Assembly (NCBI RefSeq): GCF_009791395.1
Contig: NZ_WSZK01000030.1
Span: forward strand, 62,001-126,000
Source: Halomarina oriensis
Lineage (GTDB): Archaea; Halobacteriota; Halobacteria; Halobacteriales; Haloarculaceae
DNA length: 64,000 nucleotides
Direction of reading: 5' to 3'
In this document: positions 36,517 to 44,179 of the stretch, one piece after another
How the letters are laid out: each line of letters opens with the position of its first letter
Numbering within the stretch: position 1 is the stretch's first letter
Notes under the pieces: model-generated
The model's database searches: none
Told to the model about the DNA's origin: nothing
Seen by the model: the letters and a program-made list of their open reading frames with translations, nothing else
Program-made: the position numbers and the translations under genes

Positions 36517-37547
36517 GCAAGCCTCCGAACTTGCTGTTTCGCCATATTGTACGCGCGTTTCGTGACCTCGTTGCCCTCGAATCGTAGATCAAGATACGTT
36601 TCGACGTCGCGACCCGACTCTGCAATATACTGGAACCGGCGGAGTTCGGTCGCCAGTGCCCAGAGGTTGTGCCGCGTGAGTGCTGTCCGGTCCTCTCGGA
36701 TATCGTCGAGACTCCGCTGCCCGCAAATCGGACAGGGACAAGGGAGTCGCTCGAGGTTCTCAATGTCGCGTAACTCTTCGCGACCAAATCCTGGTATGAG
36801 GTAGTTTCGATGGCTGGCACCACGGATGAACGAAGACGAGTCGAAGCTATCGACGCCGAGATACAACAATAGGGAGAGGTATGCACATCCGCCTAGACCG
36901 TAGACGTGGAGCGGTTTTTCGGTCGCCGTGCGGGCGGCCAGAATTAGTTTTGTTACCTTTCGATAGTCCGTACGAATCGGCACCATGCTGCCGAGGGCGT
37001 AGCCATCAAACGTCCCTCGTCGCTCTAAGTAGCGGATACTGTTCCGAATCGTCTCTGGATCATACCCGTGGATGCTTGCGAAAAGAAGCGCATCGTCGTC
37101 GTGTCGATCGCTCGCCTCCAACGCATATTGGATACTCTGTTCGATCCGACGCTGGTTCTCTGCTGCTCTTTTTTCTCTCGATAGAGGAAGATCAACGGTC
37201 CCGTAGACATCTGCTTCCAACTGCCTTTGAGTATCTAGCGTCCGTTCTGGTGTCGTATCGACTTCTTTAGAGGCGAAGTCAAATCCTCCACTGTCTGCGA
37301 AGACGATGGTGTCGTCTGGAACTCCCATCTCTTCTCGGAGTGACCGGCCGCCGGTCAATCGCTCCCACATCGGGGTTCGGTTTCGTATCGATCGCGTGTT
37401 TATCATCGCAACTGGGAAGTCTGGAATCGATTCGACATACTCTGGGGTGTTGTCACTCGACCGTTTGCCAATATTCCGAACGGGGAAGAGGACTGGTGTG
37501 TCGAGTGTCCCGTGGGGAAGATCGAGTGTTCGTCGTCTATACAGCAT
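36513..37547 (-). CDS. dpdA: TGT-family DNA guanine transglycosylase, DpdA-like (minimal)
   Basis: This 344-aa protein has the fold of tRNA-guanine transglycosylases. FADSGGF at 83-89 carries the base-pocket Asp, SIHG at 158-161 replaces VQGG, and DGYALGS at 181-187 replaces DGYAIGG. SFDSSS at 234-239 carries the probable nucleophile Asp236, and a zinc site is at C270, C272, C275 and H293. No tRNA-binding PUA domain is attached. TGT paralogs in this setting (DpdA, earlier TgtA5) put preQ0 into DNA. The ATG at 37547 gives MLYRRRTLDL, while an upstream GTG at 37577 would add ten residues. It lies about 97 bases downstream of the larger paralog and overlaps the winged-helix gene. The alternative is an RNA-modifying TGT. 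Confidence 0.82.
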   Translation of the reverse strand: MLYRRRTLDLPHGTLDTPVLFPVRNIGKRSSDNTPEYVESIPDFPVAMINTRSIRNRTPMWERLTGGRSLREEMGVPDDTIVFADSGGFDFASKEVDTTPERTLDTQRQLEADVYGTVDLPLSREKRAAENQRRIEQSIQYALEASDRHDDDALLFASIHGYDPETIRNSIRYLERRGTFDGYALGSMVPIRTDYRKVTKLILAARTATEKPLHVYGLGGCAYLSLLLYLGVDSFDSSSFIRGASHRNYLIPGFGREELRDIENLERLPCPCPICGQRSLDDIREDRTALTRHNLWALATELRRFQYIAESGRDVETYLDLRFEGNEVTKRAYNMAKQQVRRLA

Positions 37548-37644
37548 ACCACCCGCTCCGATTATCTGCCATATCACATAGATAATTGGTCAGTAGACGG
37601 CTCTCTCAAAAAACAAATAACGAAATCGCCGATATCCAGCGAAT

Positions 37645-40614
37645 CTACTCATTGTTGACGCCGTTGAGCCGTTTCTGAGTCGGTTCCTCATCTAATCGCC
37701 GACAGAGTTCTTCGATCAAATCGGGAGTCAGCACGTCTACTTCACCGATGCGCCGTGAGAAATTCTTCATATACAACCCTTTCAGGCCGACGACAATCGT
37801 ACCGTGCTCTTTCGCGTCGTCAGTCCGAGCCGGAACCGAAACGATGTTTTCGAACTGCCCATCGACAAGTTCGCGGTTGAATACAACGCCGATACGGTCT
37901 GCGGGAACCTGCTGAACCATCTCGTCGATATCGATACTCGTGTAGTAGTCCTTCCCGAGAGTGAAAAAGACTACATCGTAGTCGGACTCTGCAAGTAATT
38001 GCTCGACATCGGACTGGATGTTGAGTTGCTCCGAACGAAAGCGTATCTCGCTGACGTTCATCGAACTGAACGTCACCTCGTATGGTGGAAGTCGGTCGTC
38101 GGAGGAGACGAGTCCAAACCCGGCACTGATGAAGTGGCGATCGACTGTGTGCCCCTCGTTTTTGAGTCGCCTGACGGCCTCGGTGACGTACTTTTGCTGA
38201 CGGCCTGTGTAGAGATCGCCCGCTGCGATCTCTGGCGCGTATGGGTGTCCCAACAGATGCTCACGCGACTGGTGGAGTGTCTCGTCTGCATCGAAGACCC
38301 GGGCGTCGTTGGGTATCTCCTTTGACCCGGAACACTGGTCGATGACGAGGATGTTCAGTCCGTCCTCGGTCGCAAGTTCTGGCGCATGCGGGAGGAAATC
38401 ATCACCGGCGACGTAGTTTCTGCCACAGGTCGACAACGCCTCCACTCGGAGTTTCGCTGCGTCATCAAACGTGTGGAGAGTGCAGGAACTCCCTTCCACA
38501 GCATCGACGATGGCATCATCGAGATTCGCTTCTAGAGTGTGGACGAAGAGGTGCTGGTACCGTGTTGTCTGTCGCCCCAAGCCGTCTGCTGTCGAGTCGA
38601 GGTCGAACGAGTTGCCACTCGGCGTTTCATCCCACCACTCGTGGACTCCCTCTTCAGTGAGCACACCGACTTCAGCGACTGGTAGATCATGGACCTGTTC
38701 CCAGAACGCTGAGTGCTCGCTCCGAAGGTATTCTTCGACAGTTTCGTACTGGTCAAGTCGATCTGTCCCCTGAGTCGCGATGAGTATCTTCGGGAGACTC
38801 TCCGCGAACTCATTGTAGAACTGATGAGTATTGTGGAACCCACGCCGCCGGTTCCGATCGTTTCCACGGAAGATGCAGACCTCGACACCATGCTCGTCGC
38901 AAATCGGACAGTCACACTGCTCCCATGGGCGAGCCTTGAGCGTACGTTGGTACTCCTCTAACAGGTCGTCATCCCCGATGTACCTCGCGTACTCACTGAT
39001 GATGGTCCATATCTGGTCGTAGGAATCTTCCTGCTCGTCGAGCATCGATGCGATTCGAGGGACCGACTCGAACTGCTCTTCAGCGACTGTCAAGAGTTCG
39101 TCATACTCTTCAATTGGGACTGAGCTTTCTGGGTCGTCCTTTCGGAGAAGTTTGACGAGTTTGTTACGGAGTTCGCCACTGAAGTACGCCTGCAACGCCC
39201 GAGCTTGCTCGAACGCAACAGTGGTCTCGTCTGCATCGTTACCATCTCTGAATGCAGTCTCAACGTCTTGAAGAAGCGATTCGTCGAACTGGCTGGCATG
39301 GCGGTGCTCTTGTAGATACTCTCGCGTTGCGGGAAGGACCGTTTCCGCCTCATTCTCCCACTCATCGAGCGCGTCGATGATTGACTCCTCCTCGGCATAC
39401 GCACGGAGTGCAACGAGCGCTTCTCGCCCACGAACCGTCTTTTTGACAGCGGTCGCAAGGTCGTCTCGACTTGAAGGATACCGAACGCGAATCGCGTCGT
39501 AACGTTCCTCAGCAGTCAGGCGGTAGTTCCGTCCACCCGTCCAGGCAGACCGGAGCATGCTCGCACTGTCGAAACTCGCCATTCCAGAACGGCCAATCGT
39601 CTCGAACGCGTCTGTCTTCGCGAACCCGAACACGTGAGGGTCGACACGAGTGGCGTGCTCACGCTCGAACTGGGTGATCGTTCGTCCGACCGCCTTGACG
39701 ATCTTCCGTACATTGTGGATCGGACTTCCTGCGACGCCACCGATTCCCAAGTAGTCATAACCGGTGTCGAGAACCTGCTCGGCGGCTTCGACGTACGACC
39801 ATGGGGTCCATCCCTGGATGGCAACCATTAGACGGAACGGGTAGTCCCCCTCCTCGTAGAGGTCGTACATCTCCGCGGCGTTGCGGAGGGTGAGGTCGTA
39901 TCGGAACTGCTTGTCGTCCGATCGATACACTGCTCGCGAGTCGGTCTCTAATCTCGAGAGGACAGAGTCGACATCGCCCGCGAAGGTTTCGGCGGTGAAC
40001 AGGTCGATCGCCTCATCGGACTCGGTACAGATCGTTGGTTCGTACTCCATAACGTAGGGGGGCCACTCAGAGGGCCACTCATCGATCATCAAATCGACGA
40101 CGTCAGTCAACTGTTCTGGGAGGTCCTTCTTGGAGAATCCATCCCCGAACGCTCGACTGTCTAGATAGAGGCGTCCCTTGTCCTTTCCAGACCCGAGGAC
40201 GAGATGGTCGATGGTGACGCCGATATCGACCCCGAGCGTCTCGTAAAACTCCAACATCTCTTGGTTGCCGTACGGCGGGAATGGAAGCGACTTGTAGCCC
40301 CACGCCCCACAGTCACTAATCGTTGGCATCCACTCGGGGATCGAGAGTGCCGGTTCATCAACGGAGGAATCAGACGGTTCGCCGTTTCCGTGGACACCAT
40401 ATTCTTTGAGTCGACGAGCCTTGCGGTCCGTCTCCTCAACCTGTTCACGCGAGATGAGCACCCCATCAATCGGTGTTTGCTCCTCTGGATCCTCGAAAAC
40501 ATCCCAGATATAATCCAGCGTCCGCTCCTCGCGGTCGAGTTCAGAGAGTTCGTCAAACTCGAAATCATATCCCGCATCAACCGCGTCGTCCCACTCAGGA
40601 ACGTAGAACCTCAC
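37645..40614 (-). CDS. TGT-family transglycosylase fused to a DUF6884-like domain, DpdA-like
   Basis: This is a 989-aa protein. Residues about 95-370 form a divergent TGT barrel: ISDCGAW at 99-105 (for SDSGGF), VAIQGW at 264-269, YLGIGGVAGS at 288-297 and ASFDSAS at 346-352 with likely nucleophile Asp349. A helical region follows, then a zinc site C567, C569, C572 and H594. A further alpha/beta domain, about 755-890, contains LNILVIDQCSGSKEIPN and HFISAGFGLVSSDDRLPPYE. This pattern (CSGSK...SAGFGLV) is typical of DUF6884-like proteins linked to 7-deazaguanine enzymes. It is the first large gene of operon A. Possible roles are base insertion into DNA or further processing of the inserted base. 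Confidence 0.85.
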   Translation of the reverse strand: MRFYVPEWDDAVDAGYDFEFDELSELDREERTLDYIWDVFEDPEEQTPIDGVLISREQVEETDRKARRLKEYGVHGNGEPSDSSVDEPALSIPEWMPTISDCGAWGYKSLPFPPYGNQEMLEFYETLGVDIGVTIDHLVLGSGKDKGRLYLDSRAFGDGFSKKDLPEQLTDVVDLMIDEWPSEWPPYVMEYEPTICTESDEAIDLFTAETFAGDVDSVLSRLETDSRAVYRSDDKQFRYDLTLRNAAEMYDLYEEGDYPFRLMVAIQGWTPWSYVEAAEQVLDTGYDYLGIGGVAGSPIHNVRKIVKAVGRTITQFEREHATRVDPHVFGFAKTDAFETIGRSGMASFDSASMLRSAWTGGRNYRLTAEERYDAIRVRYPSSRDDLATAVKKTVRGREALVALRAYAEEESIIDALDEWENEAETVLPATREYLQEHRHASQFDESLLQDVETAFRDGNDADETTVAFEQARALQAYFSGELRNKLVKLLRKDDPESSVPIEEYDELLTVAEEQFESVPRIASMLDEQEDSYDQIWTIISEYARYIGDDDLLEEYQRTLKARPWEQCDCPICDEHGVEVCIFRGNDRNRRRGFHNTHQFYNEFAESLPKILIATQGTDRLDQYETVEEYLRSEHSAFWEQVHDLPVAEVGVLTEEGVHEWWDETPSGNSFDLDSTADGLGRQTTRYQHLFVHTLEANLDDAIVDAVEGSSCTLHTFDDAAKLRVEALSTCGRNYVAGDDFLPHAPELATEDGLNILVIDQCSGSKEIPNDARVFDADETLHQSREHLLGHPYAPEIAAGDLYTGRQQKYVTEAVRRLKNEGHTVDRHFISAGFGLVSSDDRLPPYEVTFSSMNVSEIRFRSEQLNIQSDVEQLLAESDYDVVFFTLGKDYYTSIDIDEMVQQVPADRIGVVFNRELVDGQFENIVSVPARTDDAKEHGTIVVGLKGLYMKNFSRRIGEVDVLTPDLIEELCRRLDEEPTQKRLNGVNNE

Positions 40615-40623
40615 GAATTAGGG

Positions 40624-40809
40624 TCACCGGATGCACTTTACGTACTCCCACATATGAATCTCCCTGTCTGGCGCGACAGTGTTCTCTCTATCTTGAAAGT
40701 ATTCTCGCAGTCTGGTCGGTAACGCACCCAGGGGCGACCTAGATATGATTGGTCGGTAGTGACGCTTGCGCTGTTTCGGCTCTGCGTAGAGAACATCCCG
40801 AATTGCCAT
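40624..40809 (-). CDS. Possible small protein upstream of the large TGT gene
   Basis: This is an open frame of 61 aa from the ATG at 40809 (MAIRDVLYAEPKQRKRHY), ending 9 bases before the start of the 989-aa gene, as operon members do. The segment SPLGALPTRLREYFQDRE reads like real protein, and the product is basic, unlike most neighbours. It could instead be leader sequence of the TGT operon. I know of no homolog. Confidence 0.35.
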   Translation of the reverse strand: MAIRDVLYAEPKQRKRHYRPIISRSPLGALPTRLREYFQDRENTVAPDREIHMWEYVKCIR

Positions 40810-40862
40810 GGTTCCATGATTCGGTCCATAGCATTCATCCCCGATGGCGGACCAGTACTGGT

Positions 40863-41138
40863 ATGAGTGACACAAGCCAGGATAGACGGCTTGAGCGCGT
40901 AGAACATATTCTGGGTAGTGGTTCTGGAGTGCTTGGCTTCGCTATTGATGGGCAAAATCAGTACGAGACGTGGGTAGGCGTCGAAGACGCAGAGTGGACC
41001 GTATACGGTGTCAAGTCTGTCGAAAACGCCGAAGAGGACCGGTTCGTAATGTACCCCGAGGAAGACTACTTCATCTGTGAGATTACGAGCGAGAAGTCCG
41101 GTGGCGAGGATAAATCGGTCCAGTGCTGGAGCGAGTAA
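40863..41138 (+). CDS. Small acidic protein, unknown
   Basis: This is 91 aa from the ATG at 40863 (MSDTSQDRRLERVEHILGSG), with a Glu-rich C-terminus ending KSVQCWSE. A predicted beta-rich centre (WTVYGVKSVENAEEDRFVMY) follows a short helix. The longer upstream frame is not protein-like. It is divergent from the TGT operon and last before the decayed island border. No motif or family is recognised. Confidence 0.6.
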   Translation: MSDTSQDRRLERVEHILGSGSGVLGFAIDGQNQYETWVGVEDAEWTVYGVKSVENAEEDRFVMYPEEDYFICEITSEKSGGEDKSVQCWSE

Positions 41139-41209
41139 CTCAGATAGAGCCCTCTCTGAATAATTCTCTAGTCAACTAAGCATCAGCAGTGCACGCTTCT
41201 ATTCCCCGA

Positions 41210-41553
41210 CTACAACTCGGTTGTTAGTATTCGATTCAGTGCAGCTACGGCAGCGAGTTGATAGAGACGAGGGGTTGTTGAAACAATCTTCCGCTGCTCG
41301 TCGTACAAAATAACCTCTACAGCAGCGAGCTGGGGTAGATGTGTTTGAATTAGGCTGTTGTATGATGACTCGTACCCAGCAGCCGGCACATTTCGTGGGG
41401 CAGTTGCGGTTTCGATCCCACGGACGATTCTTGCAAGATGCCGAACAGAGATGGGTTCGTCTTGCTGAAAAAAGAGAGATAACGTATCGAAATTATCCTA
41501 CGCTGATTGCTCAGTATTCTATGCACGTTAACTTGGCTTGAAATATCGTTCAC
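41210..41553 (-). pseudogene. Frameshifted DUF7344-like winged-helix gene
   Basis: From the GTG at 41553 the frame reads MNDISSQVNVHRILSNQRRI...RYLSFF. It then loses sense at a run of six A (41468-41473 on the plus strand). One extra base there restores QQDEPISVRHLARIVRGIET and, further on, QTHLPQLAAVEVILYDEQRK with a natural stop at 41210. The composite of about 114 aa matches haloarchaeal DUF7344 winged-helix proteins (LSNxRRR...LARxVxGxE...HLPxLxxxxVxxYD). It lies at the right edge of the island. The break may be real decay or a sequencing error. Confidence 0.7.
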
Positions 41554-41865
41554 GGATTCAATAGTGAGAGGCAGTTACAGTGTAGAGTCCTCCGATCTGA
41601 CCCCGGCCGGAACACTGCAAGTGAGCCTCTGCCCCTTGAGGCGCCGAAACACGCTACGGGCGGTCGCTCCTCTCGGAGCGCCGTTGTTCGCTGGCCGAGT
41701 TGCCGCAATACGGGGACCCGCTGGTCGTGCTGGTTTTCGTAAGCCACGCACGCTTGGAGCATCTCCGTGTCCCGAATCGTCACAATCCCGGTCGTGATGA
41801 GCGCCGGCTTGATGGGTCCGAGTCGCTATTCGGGGGTCAGCCCACTCGACTCGCTCGCGGACCGC
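41554..41865. other. Compositional junction, no intact gene
   Basis: Here AT-rich island sequence gives way to GC-rich chromosomal sequence (near 41580). A minus-strand open frame (41783 to 41550) beginning MTIRDTEMLQACVAYENQHD looks like the start of a protein but soon turns into a compositionally odd Arg-rich tail, so it is probably a truncated gene. No direct repeat of the tRNA 3' end longer than 7 bases was found. Confidence 0.5.
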
Positions 41866-42444
41866 TCAGTCATCGGCCGTCATCTCACTGTCGTCGTGCT
41901 GGGGGACACCCTCGTGTTCGCTGTTCTCACGCGCGTCCTCGGGTCCGAGTTGCTCGACGAGTAGCGGGTCAACAGCGTCGAGAACTCGGCCGAGGGCCTC
42001 GCGATGACGAATCCCCTGGCCATGCTCGTCGTACAGATAGACCGACGGCCCACGATACGCGCCGAGGGTCCGGTAGGCGTGGCGGGCCATCGCGTCGCCC
42101 ATCAACTCCTCGTCAGAACACGCGGCCAGCGCCTCGCGGACACGCCCTAGCGTCCGGTGGAACTCCCGTTCGGTCGCCTCCCACCCACTTTCGAGTAACT
42201 GTTGCCCAGCAGCTGAGTAAACCCGAGCGACCGTCGGTCGGTCGCCCCACCGTCCTGGCCCAGCCACCCGCGACGACGACTTGTCGAACGTCACGTAGTA
42301 GTCGAATACTGGCGCCTGCGACAGATCACCGCCGGTCAGTCCGTCGAAGACGCTCTTCGCTCCGCTCAGTGCCGACTGCCGGAGGGGACTGAGATAGCCG
42401 ACTCCTCGGCGACGAAGACGGTGGTCATCGAACCCGACGTACAC
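41866..42444 (-). CDS. Hypothetical protein, probably 5'-truncated
   Basis: This is a 192-aa acidic frame. From about residue 18 (YLSPLRQSALSGAKSVFDGL) it is protein-like and helical, ending in a Glu/Asp/His-rich tail (ENSEHEGVPQHDDSEMTADD). The first ~15 residues (DDHRLRRRG) are atypical and overlap a plus-strand gene remnant, so the original N-terminus is probably lost at a rearrangement near 42395-42445. The family is not recognised, and plasmid-type haloarchaeal hypothetical proteins look similar. Confidence 0.55.
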   Translation of the reverse strand: MYVGFDDHRLRRRGVGYLSPLRQSALSGAKSVFDGLTGGDLSQAPVFDYYVTFDKSSSRVAGPGRWGDRPTVARVYSAAGQQLLESGWEATEREFHRTLGRVREALAACSDEELMGDAMARHAYRTLGAYRGPSVYLYDEHGQGIRHREALGRVLDAVDPLLVEQLGPEDARENSEHEGVPQHDDSEMTADD

Positions 42445-42635
42445 GCCGCAGTGAAGGTGTTCTCGGCGCTCTACGACAAGCCAATACAGGAAATCATCAA
42501 CGAGGCCGTCCGGGCCAGTACGACGTCGACAAACTGGCGAACATCGACGAGGCCGTCCTCGGTGCGGGCGACGAGAGTCCCTCCGACGCTGCCCTCGCCG
42601 AAGCTGTCAAGGCCACGTCCTCGGACGGCGTGTAG
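42421..42635 (+). pseudogene. Decayed small DNA-binding/antitoxin-like gene
   Basis: The first frame reads VVIEPDVHAAVKVFSALYDK then PIQEIINEAVRA, a ribbon-helix-helix-like pattern (strand, helix, turn, helix). Sense then moves to another frame as QYDVDKLANIDEAVLGAGDE with a plausible acidic end and a stop at 42635. There is no start codon and the 5' end runs into the opposite-strand truncated ORF, so both were cut at the same point. Confidence 0.5.
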
Positions 42636-42755
42636 TCGGCGAGTGGTCCCGAAGCTTCTTTTTTCACTGCCCAGGGCAAAGGCCCGGCGGCCGTGGCCGC
42701 CCGGACCGTGGAGGTGGGTGGGGGTGGTGGCTCAAAAAAGAGCGCGACCGGCCGA

Positions 42756-42959
42756 CTACGCCACCGTCGACTCCTCGGTGGCGGGTTCGATGGCCAGCGA
42801 GTGGTCGGTCACCGCTCTGTGCGTGTCCGCGAGTCGTTCGGCGAGCCGCTCGGAGGAGGCTGCGCCGCGAAACTCACACTCGATACAAGCGAGGTGCCAG
42901 TCGTTCGTGGGCTCTTCCACACGTCTCACTTCGTCCGCCCACGGGTACGGTGACTGCAT
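42756..42959 (-). CDS. Small CxxC/HxH haloarchaeal protein
   Basis: This is 67 aa. It contains WHLACIECEFRG followed by LADTHRAVTDH, so one CxxC and two His residues spaced like a small zinc-finger module. The N-terminus MQSPYPWADEVRRVEEPTND is typical of short haloarchaeal zinc-finger proteins that lack assigned functions. GC content is like that of the core genome. It is monocistronic. Confidence 0.65.
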   Translation of the reverse strand: MQSPYPWADEVRRVEEPTNDWHLACIECEFRGAASSERLAERLADTHRAVTDHSLAIEPATEESTVA

Positions 42960-43043
42960 GACTCCGCAGGTGGCTTATACTGGAGTGATCCGAGTGGACG
43001 CCGATAGCCGGCCGAGAGCGGGGGTACCGTCGGGGTGACACAC

Positions 43044-43069
43044 GGTGTCACTCGAACTGAAGTGACACC
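43044..43069. repeat. Perfect 9-bp inverted repeat in gene-poor stretch 42960-43309
   Basis: The arms ggtgtcact and agtgacacc are separated by 8 bases. A third half-site, gtgacac, sits just upstream at 43035-43041. A gtttaag element follows at 43071. This looks like a regulator-binding site or terminator hairpin. The rest of 42960-43309 contains a weak 60-codon open frame (43100-43282) that I do not accept as a gene. Confidence 0.6.
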
Positions 43070-43271
43070 CGTTTAAGGGGCAGGTCTCCCTACGAATCGA
43101 TGCCTCTCGGCGTCCAACTCGGTTCCACATTCACCGAATGGCTTCACTTGGCCACCTCGATGGGCTTCACCCGTCACCGTTGGGCCGGGGTCGCCGAGGG
43201 GGTTTTTGCAGGGGACGACACCGGCGAGCGGTCGCGGTGTCCTCCGACCACGACACAGCGTGACAGTGACC

Positions 43272-43283
43272 AATCTCTATAGG
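43272..43283 (+). promoter_or_regulatory. Candidate TATA box for the winged-helix gene at 43310
   Basis: The sequence tctctatagg lies about 27-35 bases before the ATG at 43310, the distance expected for a leaderless haloarchaeal transcript. Confidence 0.4.
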
Positions 43284-43309
43284 GGTCGGTGTTGTGGGTA
43301 GCGTAGAGC

Positions 43310-43624
43310 ATGGAGGCGGTGTTGTGGTACGTTCTGACAGGGACACGTGGCGGTCCGAACCGCGCACGCATACTTCGGGCCCTCGACGAGCGACCGCGCA
43401 ACGCCAACAAACTCGCGAACGACCTCGACCTCGACTACAAGACGGTTCGCCACCACCTCGACGTACTGCTCGACAACGGGATAGCGAGCACCAGCGGCGA
43501 CGAGTATGGGGCCATTTATCTACCGTCAGAACGCGTTCGACAGCAATGGGAACTGGTCGAGCGAGTCTTGATGGCCGTAGAGGACGACTCGACCGACCCC
43601 GATTCCAGTCCGGAGACGGAGTGA
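43310..43624 (+). CDS. Winged-helix (ArsR-like) transcriptional regulator
   Basis: This is a 104-aa DNA-binding protein. RILRALDERPRNANKLANDL and DLDYKTVRHHLDVLLDNGIA form the HTH and wing of the haloarchaeal ArsR-like group, followed by a recognition wing (SGDEYGAIYLPSERV) and an acidic tail. The ATG at 43310 with a TATA element upstream suggests a leaderless mRNA. The small membrane protein 72 bases downstream on the same strand is probably co-transcribed, a pairing often seen in haloarchaea. The target is unknown. Confidence 0.85.
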   Translation: MEAVLWYVLTGTRGGPNRARILRALDERPRNANKLANDLDLDYKTVRHHLDVLLDNGIASTSGDEYGAIYLPSERVRQQWELVERVLMAVEDDSTDPDSSPETE

Positions 43625-43696
43625 CCGACGAATGAGAGTGGACATGGGCCGAATTTGGGAAAGTGACTATCGCAACGGGAGGAGTATGAGTGAACC

Positions 43697-44008
43697 ATGA
43701 GCGGTATGGTCGACCTGTTTCGCGTGCTCTTCGGCGTGAATCTCCTGTTGTTAGCCGGTCTACTCGCAATCTGGCTACGAAACTATCTGGAGTTCCGCTC
43801 GAAGCACACACTGGGGCTGGTGCTGTTCTCCGCGTTCCTCCTCGCCGAGAACGCACTCGGACTCTACATGTTCTTCCTCGACGACACGCTCACCGCGTGG
43901 ATCCTCGACCCCGAGTTCGTCCCACCCATCGCCCAGATGGCGATGCTGGCCCTCCGTGTCCTGGAGACGGGCGGCATCGCGTTCCTCCTCTGGGTCACGC
44001 TGGACTGA
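43697..44008 (+). CDS. Small membrane protein following an ArsR-like regulator
   Basis: This is 103 aa with three hydrophobic helices (LFGVNLLLLAGLLAIWL; LGLVLFSAFLLAENALGLYM; MLALRVLETGGIAFLLWVTL). It begins MSGMVDLFRVLF. Proteins of this layout commonly follow winged-helix regulators in haloarchaea and may serve as sensors or partners. Just downstream (44009-44032) an imperfect inverted repeat, actattctc...gagatagt, could terminate the transcript. Confidence 0.78.
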   Translation: MSGMVDLFRVLFGVNLLLLAGLLAIWLRNYLEFRSKHTLGLVLFSAFLLAENALGLYMFFLDDTLTAWILDPEFVPPIAQMAMLALRVLETGGIAFLLWVTLD

Positions 44009-44147
44009 CGAACTATTCTCAATAGAGATAGTCTCTACTTCGGTACTTTCTTTACGAAATAACACTATTCGGCTACACAGGGGCGCCCTGTCCACTTCTC
44101 GGCCCAATTTGGGTCTCAATTCGGCAAATGCTATTCAAGTGGATAGT

Positions 44148-44156
44148 AGTGTATAC
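44148..44156 (+). promoter_or_regulatory. Candidate TATA box for the ferritin-like gene
   Basis: The sequence agtgtatac lies 24-32 bases upstream of the ATG at 44180. A short gcgc-ttcg-gcgc hairpin follows it, inside what would be the initiation region. Confidence 0.35.
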
Positions 44157-44179
44157 AGACGCGCTTCGGCGCTACCACT

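Larger units (their letters stand above)
6776..41560. mobile_element. Genomic island inserted 3' of tRNA-Thr
   Basis: From the tRNA 3' end to about 41560 the sequence is visibly more AT-rich than both flanks. Codon use shifts, and the genes are orphan or defence-like rather than housekeeping. Core-type GC returns abruptly at about 41580. I found no integrase, no convincing copy of the tRNA 3' end at the far side, and no transposase, so the element looks fixed or decayed. The right border is approximate. It is placed where composition changes, just beyond a frameshifted winged-helix gene. Confidence 0.75.

Noticed and set aside
41530-41540. Possible distal attachment site: cttggct, as at the tRNA-Thr 3' end
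   Set aside because: The match is only 7 bases and occurs by chance at many places. Flanking bases do not match.
41341-41541. Plus-strand open frame of 66 codons
   Set aside because: It lies wholly opposite the frameshifted DUF7344-like gene, whose minus-strand sense is much better supported.
43100-43282. 60-codon open frame beginning with MPLGVQLG
   Set aside because: Its composition and C-terminus (RCPPTTTQRDSD) look like read-through of non-coding DNA. It has no ribosome-binding site and overlaps the promoter of the next gene.
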